Assembly: GCF_000002865.3 (NCBI RefSeq) | Contig: NW_001865042.1 | Span: forward strand, 1,098,207 to 1,162,206 | Direction of reading: 5' to 3' | DNA from: Monosiga brevicollis MX1 | Lineage: Eukaryota; Opisthokonta; Choanoflagellata; Craspedida; Salpingoecidae | DNA: 64,000 nucleotides | Shown here: in pieces, positions 35,301-48,339 of the stretch | How positions within the stretch are numbered: position 1 is the first letter of the stretch | Layout of the letters: each line of letters begins with the position of its first letter | Made by a program: the position numbers and the translations under genes | Notes under the pieces: model-generated | The model's database searches: none | Seen by the model: only the letters and a program-made list of their open reading frames with translations | Told to the model about the DNA's origin: nothing

Positions 35301-38300
35301 ATGCTGTTCGCAGATCCTTTCCACGCAACCATTGCCATGTCGGAGGCCGCTGCCCCGGACACGGCTGCCGCTGCCGCTTCCAAACCGGCACCAGCAGCCA
35401 GCGAACAGGCCTCAGCAGCCAACAAGCAACCTCAAGCACCTGTGGAGGCATTGAGCGCTCCGTCGACTCCACAACAGCAGAGCTCAGCTGAGGGTCGCCA
35501 GTCCTCCACCTCAAATAGTGCCCAACGACGCAACAAAGGCCGCCAGTCCTCTCGCAAGCAACACGGCCGACACAAGCAGCAGCAACAGGGGCAGGGGTCT
35601 GACAACGGCGAGGGTCGGGGAGAGCACACCCCTCAATCGCAACACAACCAGGGCAAAGGCCGCAAGCAAAACAACGCCAACGGTCCCAGGGACTCACCTG
35701 CTGGATCCAAGGGCGGGCGCAACCCACGCACCCCACGTACTCCCAAAACGCCACGCCAGAACCAGCACCCTGGCAATCGTACCCCACACTCCAGGGGCTC
35801 GCACCAGTCTCGCAGTCCGTACAACTCGCCCTCGTCTTCATTCCGCAAGTTTGATGAATACGTATGTGTGACTTGTGGGCCGTCCCCCATCCACACCCCG
35901 CCCTTGTTTGCATGATATGGCATGATCATACCCATAGCCTGTTTTGGCGTCTCTCAGCGCCGACGGGGTCCTGCCCTCACATGTTTCTCGTGCTCGACCC
36001 CGACAAACGCAGTGGTCGCCCGAGGATGTCGCCAAGGGCATTGCCGATGGATTCGTCATTCAGGCGCCACTGCGCGTCAACGCCAAAAACTATGAAGAAT
36101 GCTTTGTCTCCTGCAAACGGTTTCCTCGGGACCTCATCGTGCCCTCTTTCCAGGCCCGGTGCGTACGCGAATGGAGAATGTCGCCTGCCTGATTCCCCAA
36201 CCTCTCGTACCCGGGAAGAGAGGGGGGTTTGCTCTGTCCGTCTCATTTGGGGCCCGTTTTCATCACCGGCCCGACCTGACAGAAATCGTGCTTTTGATGG
36301 AGACGTGGTCGCTGTTGAAGTTCTGCCCCAACATTGCTGGCGCATCATGCACAGCGACGCTGTTGCCGCTGGTAGGCAGAAGGAAGGCGTTTCCGTTCGT
36401 GTGCACAATGTTTCCTGTCTCCGTCCTCGTGTTGGCTAGTGATTGCTCACGTGCTTCTTCCTCAACGGCTCTCAGGGTATCAAGTGCCTCCAAACCACAT
36501 GCAAACATGGGAACAGGCCCTTGTGCCCTACAACATCGCACCGGCTCAGAAGCATGGTATGCCGTGCCTGACCTGCGTCAGCCTCCCACCGCGATTCTTG
36601 GCTGGGCGCAACTATCCTCGCTCCAGCGGTGTGTCTCACGTTGTCCGTTCGCTCATCACAGGTAACGCACAACGCAACCGCATCGCCACAAATTCAGCGC
36701 GGCGTCATCTGGCGCACGCCCTCGGCGCGGCATCACCTCTCTCGCCCATGAGCCCTGCCGCCGACGCCGGTGCTGCTACGAGCGAGGCAGCGCTGTCATC
36801 GGCCATGGCACAAATGCATCTCCAAGATCCAATCTTGACTCGCGTCAATGGCATTCCCGCCGAGCATCTACAGCCCGTGGGTCGCGTGGTTGCCATCATC
36901 AAGGCACCGCCTCCGGAAGAGCGTCTCTTTGCTGGCTTTCTCAAACGGCGCGATCAAGACCAAGATTTTCTCCTTTTTTCTCCCAAGGACAGTCGCGTTC
37001 CACGCATGCGGGTGCCTGCCCACAGCGTGCCCGACGAAGTCGATGATAAAATGCTGGTTATTGTGTCTTTTGAAGAATGGACTGCCAAGTCACGCTTTGC
37101 CCGTGGTAGCTTCAAGCGTGTCCTGGGTCAGGCTGGCACCATTGACGCCGAGACTCAGGCCATTCTTATGGAGTACAAGATTCCATTTGAAGACTTTAAG
37201 CCACACGTTTTGAAGTGTCTACCCAAAGTAGACGAGAAACACCCCTTTGTGATCCCCGATGACGAGGTAAGCGTCTGTCTCGCGTGCGTGCATCATGGGC
37301 CACGATTCGTTCACTCCAAGCGTGGCTATCCCTTGTTGGCTTGTGGCTCATGCACCTGCCACGGTTCTTTGACCGCCTTTGGCATTGCTTTAGATTGCCA
37401 AGCGCCGTGATTTGCGCGACGTGCGCATTTTTACCATCGACCCATCAACTGCACGGTATGTCCTTGCCTTGTATCTTCCTTGCCTTATCGTTGGTCAGCC
37501 AAGCTCACGCCCACGCCCACGCCCACGCACGCTTTCTTTGCGCCATCGGCTTAGTGATTTGGATGATGCCCTGCATTGCACGCAACTACCGGACGGCAAC
37601 TTTGAGATGGGCGTACACATTGCGGATGTCTCATACTTTGTCGAGCCCAATACGCCCTTGGATGAGGAGGCTGAATTCCGTGCCACTTCAACGTATTTGG
37701 TCCAAAGTGTCTATCCAATGCTGCCCCGCCTTTTGTGCGAAGGCCTTTGCAGTCTCAACCCCGATGAAGATCGGCTAGCCTTTAGTGTGATCTGGGTTCT
37801 GGACCCTGAAGGCAATCGCAAGTCAACATGGTTAGTGGCCAATTCTTTATCGCTTATTTCGTTACTTGATTTTCTTGCGCCCATGTTGTTGCTTTTACTC
37901 CCATGTGGTGTGATGTTAATGTGGACAACATGCTATACACACTATCGATACCAAGCTCACTGTGCTGACATCTTCTAGGTTCGGCCGAACCGTCATCCGC
38001 TCGCGCTGCAAACTGGCCTACGATCATGCCCAGCTCTTCATTGATGATGAAAGCAAGGAGTGGAATGACGTTGAGTTTCCTCGCCTGTCCGCTGACACGC
38101 AAGGCGCAGATGTCAAGGCCGACGTTCTCCGCATGAACCACATTGCACAGCAGATGCGCGACCGTCGCTTCGCCAATGGTGCACTACGTCTCAACAAGAC
38201 CAAGCTTTCCTTTCGCCTGGGAGAGGACATGCTACCCGTCGAGACCTGGCCTTATGTGCAGCGCGCTGCCAATCAGCTTGTAGAGGAGTTTATGTTGTTG

Positions 38301-39584
38301 GCGAACATTTCCGTGGCGGAGTGCATTGCCAAGGCGTTTCCACAATGCGCACTGTTGCGTCGCCATCCTGAGCCTTTTACCAGCCGCCTTGAGGAGGTGG
38401 CGGCCCGCTTTCAGAGGGTTGGTATTCCCTTGGATACCGGCTCGTCTGGCGATATCGCCGCATCCATTCGTGCGTATCAGGAAAATGAGCAAGATCAAGG
38501 CCGCGTCGAGGTCATGCAGCTTTTGCTTACCATGGTGCGTTGCGTTCGTTTGCATTTCAATACGCCGCGTTACGTGGCAAGGGTGAGGGGATGTGAGGTG
38601 TGGGCTCGGTGCCAGGTACGTTGGTGCTAATTTTTGTCGTGTGCTTGGAATGGTTTTGTGGGTGGCAGGCCATGCAACAAGCTGTCTACTTCTCAACTGG
38701 GGACTCAAAGCTGGAGCAATCAGACTGGAAGCACTATGCGCTGGCCACTCCCATGTACACCCATTTCACCTCCCCAATTCGGCGTTACGCCGATGTGGTG
38801 GTGCACCGTCTGCTCTTGGCTGCACTTGAGAACAAGGAAACCTTTTACGAGCACGACAAGGTTCAGAAGGCAGCTGATCGCTGCAACGAGCGCAAGCTCA
38901 ACGCCAAAGAAGCCGGCAACAAGTCCATCGATATTTTCAAAAACGTCATGGTCTATCACCACGGTCCTTTTGAGGAGCCTGCCATCGTCTATCGCGTTCA
39001 GGATCGCAGTATGGATGTTCTTGTTTTGCGTCTCGGCTTGGAGGTGAGTCGGGGTTGCGTGCCACCTCATTGAATCTCTGCAGGTCCTTGGGGCTCACTC
39101 ATTTGTTCGTGTGTGTTCATCCGTGGCATCACAGGTGCGCCTGTGGTACGACAACATGGGTGTAGCCCACTATCAGCACGATAGCAAAGCTGAGTGCGTA
39201 TATACTTTTTGTCTTCATAGCCTCGATTAACCCGCGACAGCGTCCTTTTCAGGCTTTGCAATCCTCATCTTCTCATTTTCCATTGACAGGACCGTAAATG
39301 TGAGCTGGGCAAGTGGCGAGGTCCTTGAGGTGCGCTGCGCTGGTCCACCTTTCGAGTTTCAACTGTGCATGGCGGACACGCTGTTCGGTGGAGTGCTTTT
39401 GGGTGCCTATCTCACTGAACCTGCCCATTTTTGTCTCGGCCTATGTGATCTTCTTTCTGCGTTGTAGATTCAATTCTTGACGCGAGTGCGCTTATTGCTG
39501 GCGGCAGAGCTGACATCGCATTACACGTTCACACCACGACTGCTGGCTTCTAGCGAAGCCGAGGTCAAGAGCATGGGCGAGTAG
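35301..39584 (+). CDS. DIS3L2: DIS3-like exonuclease 2 (RNase II/RNB family)
   Basis: DIS3L2 is a cytoplasmic 3'-5' exoribonuclease that degrades RNA, preferentially uridylated, independently of the exosome. The first ATG is 35301; a second in-frame ATG at 35337 (MSEAAAPD) is equally plausible. The first exon encodes about 190 residues of Ala/Gln/Arg-rich, RNA-binding-like disordered sequence and no PIN domain, as expected for DIS3L2. [20 protein letters not shown] begins the first cold-shock region. The second runs through 36660-37266 ([37 protein letters not shown]). The RNB active site is split by an intron: FTIDPSTAR (about 37425-37456) and [16 protein letters not shown] (about 37557), giving the Asp cluster. 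[11 protein letters not shown] and [20 protein letters not shown] (about 38748-38806) are diagnostic. The C-terminal S1-like part ends at TAG 39582-39584. About ten exons. Confidence 0.93.
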
Positions 39585-39974
39585 GCGGCTTCCTTCTCAA
39601 GTTGTGGATTACGGTGTTGCCAGGAGTTTTTGGGTCATGTGGCTGTCTTGTGTTGTGTTTTGGTGTGCGCACTGTTATGGCTGCTTTTGTTGTATCAGGA
39701 GTGCTGGCGCGCGGCAAAGAGCCGGCAAGTCATATGTCTGCCTGTCAATCAAAAGCGAGTCAAGTGACAAAGACAAATTTCCAAATGTGTGCATAAGAAT
39801 GAGCCTGGCCCAGTCCATGGTACCACGGGATTTGATGCTCAACTTATTGAGAGCTGGCTCACAAAACAAAAGAGCCAATTATCATGTCAAAAAACGGTCC
39901 CTGGTGATTGTCATTGGCCAACTAGTTAGCTGACGACCGGGCTGGTCATGTCGGTGTGGCGACGAAACTTTTGA
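39585..39974. other. convergent interval, DIS3L2 / SLC35C1
   Basis: This is 390 bp of tail-to-tail sequence without long repeats or recognisable coding exons. Confidence 0.5.
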
Positions 39975-41588
39975 CTAAGCTTTGCTGTCGGCACTGGACG
40001 GCACCTTTTCTAGGTCGCGCTTCATCTCCTGCACGGGCGACCAACACAGTTGCGCATCAGCCGACATTGATTGCCAGAGCTTACGGATGGTCGAGAGTGC
40101 AGTGTGGCGGGGTTGTAGCTTACCGCGCGCTTGACCAGCACGTAGCCAAGTGAACCGCCGAGGACGAAAACGTTGCCAAGCCACCATGTGGCCGTGCGGC
40201 TCTCGTCGTTGAGCTGCAGGGCCAAAATGGTTTGAGCGCACGCTTTGCTGGTGCCGCTAATGTTGTGGGTCAACGGGCTTGTGACATTAATCTGCAGCAT
40301 GCTGACCAGCCCAATGGCGATGCCAAGCAGGCCAGCCACGGTCATCAGGAACCAGTAGTTGCCAGAGTACACATCCTCCGAGGCGGCAATGTCAGGAATT
40401 TCGCCCATGAAGGTGATGACGGGCAGGAAGAGAAAGATGGCGTTCATGTTGTTATAGGCTGTCAGCTTCCACATGTCGTTGTCGACAAAAGGCATCACCT
40501 TCTTGATGTAAATGGCGTTCAAGGCAACACACAGCGAGGCCAGCACACCGTACATGATGCCTGTACGTAATGGACAAGCACGGACATGAATGAGCTTGAT
40601 AGGGCGGCAACATGAGGCAGCGCTTCTTTCAAGCGTCGGGGCCTACCAGCCATGGTCAGGTCGGCTTGCTCCTGTTCCTTGTTGACGCCGACGAAAAAGC
40701 CAGCAACAATGACACCGCACATCAGAAGGGCGGGCATGGAGGTGCGCTGCTGGAGCATGAAGAAGGAGAGAAGCTAGAATGCGGGGCAGGAACAGGATGG
40801 GTACGCAATCAAGGAGAACGAGTCAGTGAGGCACTTGCGCTTGCACGCCTGCGCAGTGTGCGTGAGGCATGAGTGTCATGTCTGCAAGGACGTACCACGT
40901 TGAAGATGGTGGTCAAGGAGCGGCCGACGTTATAAAACGCCACGCCCACAAATTTAAGGGCCAGGTTGTTGAAAGCAATCATGCCCACAAAGACCAGGCT
41001 GAGGGGCAAGACCTAGGCGCATCAAGACATGGTAAGAGTTTGTCATGGCTCCTAGCTGCGCTCACGCCTGGCAGAGAGGTGCAGGAGCCCACCTTCATGG
41101 CAACGTGCGTGTCAAAGGCGAAGCGGGGAAACATCTCCAGAGCGGGATGGTAGGAGCGAAGCTCGCCCAAAATGAAACAAGTCACCACGGCGACGACGCA
41201 CTGAAACCAGGTCACAAACATGGGCGCGTCCAACTATCAAGACGGTCCCGCGGGCCGGAGATCATGGCAAGTCGCAAAAGCAGATGCAGGCCAAAGTAAG
41301 GCGTTGAAGGCCAGCATGTTTGGGGCATAAAGGTTCCGGCTCGATGGCAGACGCACAAACGCACCGAGACTTCACTCAGGAGATACTTGTTGAGGAATAC
41401 CATTGAGATTGAGACGACCCTAGGGTATTGCCATCATTGGCAGCGCAGGCAGCATCGTTGAGGCGCATCACACCACCGAGTCTCAGTCCGGTGCCACGAG
41501 CCCGCCATTTGGCCTACCAGTAAAGGGCAACGACGAAAGCAATCTTGATCGAGCGCTCTAGGAGCGTCGCATCTTGGCCGGGGGACAT
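39975..41588 (-). CDS. SLC35C1: GDP-fucose transporter (SLC35C1 type)
   Basis: This is a Golgi multi-pass drug/metabolite-superfamily transporter that exchanges GDP-fucose for GMP to supply fucosyltransferases. The ATG (complement of 41586-41588) opens [20 protein letters not shown]. Exons follow: [12 protein letters not shown] (about 41375-41410), [20 protein letters not shown] (about 41160-41225), [20 protein letters not shown] with [17 protein letters not shown] (about 40900-41007), [20 protein letters not shown] (about 40670-40745), and the long exon [40 protein letters not shown] and [20 protein letters not shown] (about 40130-40560). [12 protein letters not shown] is a hallmark of SLC35C1. 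The C-terminus ([16 protein letters not shown]) is short and charged. The stop is at 39975. About ten hydrophobic helices are inferred. A related GDP-sugar transporter such as SLC35C2 is less likely. Confidence 0.9.
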
Positions 41589-41866
41589 GGCTGCTGTTTC
41601 ACAAAGCAGCAGTGCCAACGCCCAGGGGCAAGCTCACAGGAAGGGGCGCGCCAGCCGGGATCGAGGCTGAAACGAGGAATGGAATGTGCCCCCTCTTGCT
41701 GACGCTGCAACACCATACACGCTGTCGCAACCCACGATTGCAGGATACGTTCTTCGATGAGTTTGCCCGCACAAGTTGATCAAGAGCTCTCTTCTTTGCA
41801 CCCCTTCCACCTCTGCAGCGCTGCCGGTGCCATATCGTTGCGGGATCAGCCAGTGCGTCGACGCCG

Positions 41867-41867
<1 letters not shown>

Positions 41868-41902
<35 letters not shown>
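41868..41902. repeat. (CA)17 microsatellite
   Basis: A pure CA dinucleotide run sits in the SLC35C1 upstream region. Confidence 0.95.
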
Positions 41903-41906
<4 letters not shown>

Positions 41907-42060
41907 ACTCACCAACTTGTCGAACTCGTCGAAATTCAAAATTCCTCTGACAAATTGGAATTGCCGTAAAACGTCAGATGAAAACTGGGTCTCCCGGAAG
42001 ATTAGAAGACTAGTGCAGACTGAGCGCGTTGTCGTTTTCCTCCACCACGTGGCACTCTGA

Positions 42061-42165
<105 letters not shown>

Positions 42166-42419
42166 TTTTTTTTTTTTTTTCCCACATTGATGTTTGAACC
42201 TGTGGCAGTGGCTTCCTCTCCTGAGCTATTTTGATCAGGGCGTGCGGTCTTGGAAGGCAGGAGGGGTGGGCAGTTTTTTTCTTTGAATCGTTTCCCTGTC
42301 TCTCGGGTCGGAGAGGCTGGGGTCCGGTACGTCACTCCATGTGGCGGTAGATACTGCTTTTGTCGCCGCCGGCAGCGCCGAGCCCGGCCGGATTCCAAGT
42401 CGTTTTATCAAAGCCTGCC

Positions 42420-44837
42420 ATGCAGCGGCTCGTGCAGCTGCCGCGCTTGGCCGTGCGCTTCCAGAGATCCGTCTTTCACGGTATGTCGTTTCCCTTTTCA
42501 CTAGTCGCCATCCCAGCTCCTCACTCTGATTCATACTCACTCGACCACGTGGCCTGTGGTGGCTTCTTCCCTCCCTCAGCTCGTCATCTCGGTGCAGTCG
42601 CAAGGGCGTCCGCCTTCAGTACTGGTGAGTGAGTTTGAGGTTGCTGTTTTTCTGTTCTTTTTTCCCCTTTGTCTTTTGCACCTTTGCCACGCAACAGCCA
42701 TCATGACGAACATCCATTTCGTCCATGTTGGATGCCCTATGGGCGTGTGGCCAGAGCAATGATCGACTGTGGCAGCGCTTGACGTTGATATATACCATGC
42801 CAAGCGCAATCTTTTGATCGACACTTTGTTATATTCAAACTATACGGCTTGCCGTGGCTTGTCTGTTTGATCGGTCAATTCTCACGTCATGCTATTGGAC
42901 GAACCTGTGGTTCTCCTGTAGGCCCCACTTCTTACGATGCACCGCGTGCGTCGTTGAGCGCTCCGCCAGCGGCGCAAGCCGCCAAGCTTCCGGTTCGTTT
43001 CAGACCACTCGCATCTGAAATCCTTGTTCGTGTGAATGCCATTCTCCTCGACAGATCAAATGCTGACTGCCTGTCCCGTTCTTCTTTGCCCTCATGCAGG
43101 CTGAACAGTTTACCACCTTGGTGGGCAAGGAGAATGCTGCGGCTGTGGCGCTCCTCGAGAAACACACCCTTCCAGCTCGACTCGTGCAGCGCCTGGTCAC
43201 CTCAGCCTCATCGCGTCAGGAAACGTCCATCATCGCCCGCATCTTTACACTGGCTTGTCAGCGAAACATGATTTTGCCACGCCTGAGCTACAACGAGATG
43301 CTTCGTGCCGCGATTTTGGGCCAAGACTTGTCGCTGAGCCGTGCCATTCACGCTGAAATGCGCCGCCGACTCGTGCCACCCTCTACCAACAACGTGTATG
43401 CTTGGATCGATGCTGTTTTGGCAACCACTGCGTCTTTGGATCACCCTGAAACAATGACAGTTCTCCAAGAGCTGGCACACTGGCCTACGGCCTTGTCCTC
43501 GCGTCGAGTTTACGCATCATTGCTGAATCACGCCCACACACCGGAGCAGATTGCGGCCTTGGTCCAGGACATGGAGAATAACAACGTGCTTTCCTCCACT
43601 TTGCTGAGCACGGCACAACAGCGGGCCCTGCTGTTGACAGAACAGATGCCAGAGCCACCTTTTAAGCTCTTCCTAGCTCTTCATCGCGCCCAGAAACGGT
43701 GTCGACTGCGACCAGACGCTGCCAGTAGTATGGACATTATCAAAGTTACTGCCCGTCACCCTCAACTCCTTGGTACCCTGGGCTACTTGTACCGGGACTT
43801 TCGCCGAAGTCAAGCGATGGTCTCAAACCCGGATGATCTGAGCCAGCTTATCGCGACCGTGGCGGCCACCGTCAGCCCGGCTCGCCGTGACACGATGGAC
43901 AAGTAAGTTTATTCATTCTGACACTTCGCGGTCGACTTGACTCGAACATTTTAAACATTTTTCTTAAACATTTGTCTCACCTTTTCTGTTGCTGCTTTCA
44001 GAATTCACATTCACAGCGGCCTGCAGACCTTGACTATGCTTTTGCTGGATGCCCAAAAGACCGGCATGACGTTGACTGAGCTCGAGCCTTCGGCTCGCAC
44101 CCTGCTCGATGCGTCGCTTCACCTTTCCAATTTTGCCGCGGCCACCGCCGCCCTACGCCTATTGCAACCCGTGCTTCAGAGCGAGGTATGTTTACCGTGC
44201 GTCTTGACTTATATGGCTGTCAAATTTCTACTTGTTCTCACAAGTCATGATTGATACCACATAGGCTTGGGATGAAGCGTGTGCCTCAACTCTGAGTGCG
44301 CTTGGAACACGGCGGCCCCGATTGCGAACCTGCTTGCCTTTCTTGGAGCTCGTGGCCGAGACAAGCAAGGAAGTTCAATCACATGCGTTGAATGTTACAC
44401 AGCAATTGTGTTCGCGCATCACGGACATGCACATGTTGCCCAAGGCTGCCGCCAAGCTGAGTCGCTTTTCACAGCTTCACCTCAGCGAGGTCGTGCTCAT
44501 GCGCCGCTTGACTGCCGCCCTGGCACAAGAACTGTCCCAACACGGACGTATTAGCTGCCTCCCGGTTCTGGCCTGCTCTACACCAGCTGGGCCAGACACC
44601 CCTTGGGTCCAAGCCACCCGCGAATTTGCTCTGGCGATTCGTGGGGTCGCTGACGTTGCAATGGTCGTGCAAAAGCCGATTGGGTTTCAAATCTCTGGGG
44701 ACGCCCTTACGTTTCAGAGTCTTGAAGATGTCGTAACCCACATCGAATCTCAAGCTCTTACCACGGGCACGAGTCGCCGAGCTCCGCAGCGCGGATACTT
44801 TAACCACTCCGACGACGTAGTGTCGAGTGCTGTTTGA
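42420..44837 (+). CDS. predicted mitochondrial helical-repeat (PPR-like) protein
   Basis: The ATG at 42420 starts exon 1 (42420-42480, MQRLVQLPRLAVRFQRSVFH). Exon 2 gives ARHLGAVARASAFST and exon 3 GPTSYDAPRASLSAPPA. Together they form a classical mitochondrial presequence: Arg-rich, amphipathic, with a likely cleavage site near RASAFST. From about 43100 a long exon to 43903 encodes paired helices, including a PPR-like segment (LSYNEMLRAAILGQDLSLSR, AIHAEMRRRLVPP, TNNVYAWIDAVLATTASL). Two more exons (about 44002-44187 and from about 44265) continue helical sequence to the stop at 44835-44837. I do not recognise an orthologue. A mitochondrial RNA-binding or expression factor is the natural inference from PPR-like repeats plus presequence, but the C-terminal third has no motif I know. 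The 3' end is only 34 bp from the OTUD5 stop. Confidence 0.72.
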
Positions 44838-44871
44838 AACGCCTTGGCGGTATGATACATCTGGACAACTT

Positions 44872-46927
44872 TCATTTATCTATTGCCTGTGCCGACCATT
44901 CCCGTTGAGATTCGGCTAGAGCTCGAGCCAAAACGGCGTCCTCGTCTACATCTCCGTCTGAGGCGCGCAGCGCCGCAGCAATCATGGTCGCCTCTGTCTC
45001 GTCGAGTTCTGGATCGTGTGATGCCGTCGCATGGCCGTCGGCGCTGGACAATCGTAGAGCTTGCTGAAGCATGGCCTGCCAGATGGCAACATGCACGTCA
45101 GCATTGCTGTCGAGGATTGACTAGATGCTTGGACATCCTGTTTGACGTCCGATGTCATCTATTGAGGGCTGTGCCCAACCTACCTGTTCTGTTTGGGAGA
45201 TGCTGGAAGCCGTCAGGGCGTCTTGCACTTGGGTGGCTTCTGTCTCATCCTGTGCGCATCCCATGCACCGTGAGTGTCATAAATGATTTTTAGCTACATT
45301 GAAGACTGCTGCTTGTCCTAGTCGAGCTAGTCAATATCCTCTGGTTTCAGCGCAGACCGTTTCAAGGATGCGTTTGGACCAGTGTTGTCCACAACTTGAG
45401 CAGTCGTGATGCTCAAGCAGAGTGGAGCTGAGCTCCTTTTTCTTTCTTACCAATCGATCTCTTCAAACCAACAATCTCTACCTTCCTGTCAGCATATGCT
45501 GCCTGCGTTTTGGGTTGTACTCACCAGCGTGCGCAGTCCGGGCAGGCCCAAGCCGATGCCAAAGCTGGGATGCTGCGGGTCATTGATGGCATTGTAGTGA
45601 ACTTGACCATGGTAGCTTAAGCGAATGGGTGCCTCGCTGTGGCTGCTGCCTTGAAAAATGTTGATGGGATCTGTGGCCGACAAAAAAGGGGCGGGGGGAA
45701 ATAGAAGCGGGTGCTTGGGATGAGCATTAGGCTTGAATGGGCGGTGGTGACGCAACGAGCCGACGTACGCGTATCATAGGAGTACACTTCGATGCGGCGA
45801 TTGTAGATCTCAGACATGGCTTGGATTTCAACGTGATTACCATGTGTGGTTGGTCGAGCCTTGTGCTCGAGGTAGGCATCGAAATCTGTGGTCACGAATG
45901 CCTGAAAGTGGTCGCGATTGCGCCGCTGATGATTCCAGATGCAGGAAACACGCAACAGTCCGGTGAATGAAGAGGTCTCTCGAGGCAAGCCAAACGCAAT
46001 GGCAGGTCCGGGTCAGCGAGGAGCGCGAGTCAGACACAGACCATGTGGTCAACGCAGGATGCCCGCACAGTATCGTGCATCTCTGGATCGCCATAAACAT
46101 GATAGGCTGCACAGCATGTCAGCAAGTGGGTGATTAGCAAGGCAAGAGCGGTAGTGTCGAGCCCTGAGCCAGTTTGTGGAAACGCACCCACAGCGCGAAA
46201 CAAGCAGGCTCCATCGCCCACCATGGGCACTATTTCCCAGCCATATTCTGCGCGGAGCGCCGAAGCAAACGCAACATCCGTCTGCCAAGAGACACGGGCG
46301 TAGCATCAGAGCATCACACCACCGCAGTCAAGGGCGCGGCGCGGCGCGGATGTGGTGGTGGTTGCCCAGCCAAGCCAAGCCATCCACACGCGTTCTTAGA
46401 TGTACGGACAACAAGGCTGGCCTATCGGGAGCAGTCCGCGGCACGAAATGACTGACCTGAATTCGCCGTCCCGTTTCAGATGCGGCAGCGACTGCGGCAT
46501 GGGTGGTCGAGGCAGCGCGGCCAACCAGGCCCTCATGGGGGTCATGAGACAAACGAGCACGTTGAGTTGCAGGGGGGCAGTCTTGCGGTCGACGGCGAGA
46601 TAGATTGGCTGCCACAGCGTTGTTGGCTGACAGCTCCTGGGTTTGCAAGTCGTATTCAAAGCTGGGCCTGGGAGCTGCTCCCATGCGGCCTCGAGACCGC
46701 AGCTGTGTGTCGTTCTCTTTGTGGTCGTAGTCGCCGGAAAGATGTTGCCCTTCCCAGGCGCGACGTTGGAGCGATTGGTGGCGCTGCGCCTGCACTCGAG
46801 CTGTGTCGAGCTCTTGTCGCTGTCGCTGTCGTACAACAGTTGCGGTCCGAGCGCCAGGCTCATCGTCCTCTTCATCACTGTCACAAGAAAGCCAGCGCCG
46901 ATTCGTTCTTCGCGGAGGAGGGCTCAT
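44872..46927 (-). CDS. OTUD5: OTU-domain deubiquitinase, OTUD5 (DUBA) type
   Basis: This is a cysteine protease that removes ubiquitin. The ATG (complement of 46925-46927) opens [20 protein letters not shown]; the N-terminal exon encodes about 160 low-complexity acidic and basic residues. The OTU domain starts in the next exon: [20 protein letters not shown] then [10 protein letters not shown] (about 46195-46225), holding the catalytic Asp and Cys. It continues [52 protein letters not shown] (about 45790-45860) with the catalytic His, then [20 protein letters not shown] and [20 protein letters not shown], typical of OTUD5. A C-terminal ubiquitin-interacting-type helix ([17 protein letters not shown]) corresponds to the UIM at the end of human OTUD5. 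The stop is at 44872. A (CT)n tract in coding sense ends about 22 nt before the ATG, probably in the 5' UTR. Confidence 0.9.
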
Positions 46928-46948
46928 CTTGACTGTGCCACGAGAACC

Positions 46949-47090
<142 letters not shown>

Positions 47091-47161
47091 GTCGTCCCTG
47101 TCGTCGTGTCGTCTGTGCTGAAGCACACGTCAGTCAAAAGAGCAATAAAGTTTTGAAAGAG

Positions 47162-47163
<2 letters not shown>

Positions 47164-47207
<44 letters not shown>
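47164..47207. repeat. (GT)n microsatellite
   Basis: About 22 GT units lie 75 bp beyond the GA tract, upstream of OTUD5. Confidence 0.95.
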
Positions 47208-47209
<2 letters not shown>

Positions 47210-48339
47210 AGGATGACCAAACGCAAGAGACATCATCCAATAAAAATGTCATGAGTTGTTGTTGTTGTTGTTGGAAAGTTATGATGGCGATTACAGCGTG
47301 TCAGCTTAAACTTGGGTCATGGTTGGTGCGTTGTGAGTTGACGAGCTCGTTAGTCGTTGCCTGAGGAGGGCAAGTTGGAGGCTTTCGACGCGATTGCGGT
47401 AGACAGAATGTACAAATTGAGAAACATGTAGATTCGATTCAAGGCGTCAAAACAAGAAGAACTGCTGCTTCTGATCTTAGCCAAGCCAAACTTGGCACGG
47501 CAGACTTGACGAGACCTTCAGCCGCTGCACCGCCAATAAACAAGGTGGCGACCGGTAGCCAGAGCTCGAGGATCAACAAAGATTGTGTGACAAGAGATAC
47601 TGGGAGTCGGAACATTTTTCATGCACACACATACATGCAAAGGGAAGGACACAGGGAACGATGCAGGTGCGCACTCTGGCCTTACAGGGACGAGACAGCA
47701 ATCAGGGAGGCCAGGTCATACAAAGGACGGGCCACGCAAAGGCGTTCAAAAGGGGAAAGAAGGAGCCAACGGCAGTTTTTCAAAAACGAACAAACAAAAA
47801 ATACAGCCCAGCCGGGAACAAAACTCTGGGAGCTTGACTAGCCGCATCGGCCAAAGACAACAGCGCCAAGGCCAAAAAGGACAGGGAAAGATAACCGAGA
47901 CGGAAACTAGAGGGAAAACCAGGGTGAATGGACAAACTGCGGCTCAGCGGCCAGATCGAAGCAAAAGCGATGGTCGGCAATGACCGCGACATAAAATGAT
48001 CTGGTGCTGAGCAGATTGGATAGACAAAACAAGACAAAGGACATACAGCCTAGACATGAAAGGTGATAAAGAGTGAACACTCACACCCTCGGAGCTCCTC
48101 CACTCTGCATGTGCCAAAGGTAGAGAGGGACAAGACAACAAAGAAGGATCCAGGGCACCAACACAAAGGGCCAAAAGGGAGAAATGATGTCTGGCAGCTC
48201 GAACCACACGCGTTTTCTCAACCACAAACTCAAGAAAGTTCCGTTGCGGGCAAAAAGGCCTGCCACGGTGTGCCAGGATAGCCCATGGCTACTTCCGGGA
48301 CGGAAGACCAGGCCAAACTGGTCCGTGGGCGGAGGCAGT

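Noticed and set aside
41599-41898. Val-Cys repeat frame upstream of SLC35C1 as an N-terminal extension
   Set aside because: It derives from the (CA)n tract; the ATG at 41588 gives the expected SLC35C1 N-terminus.
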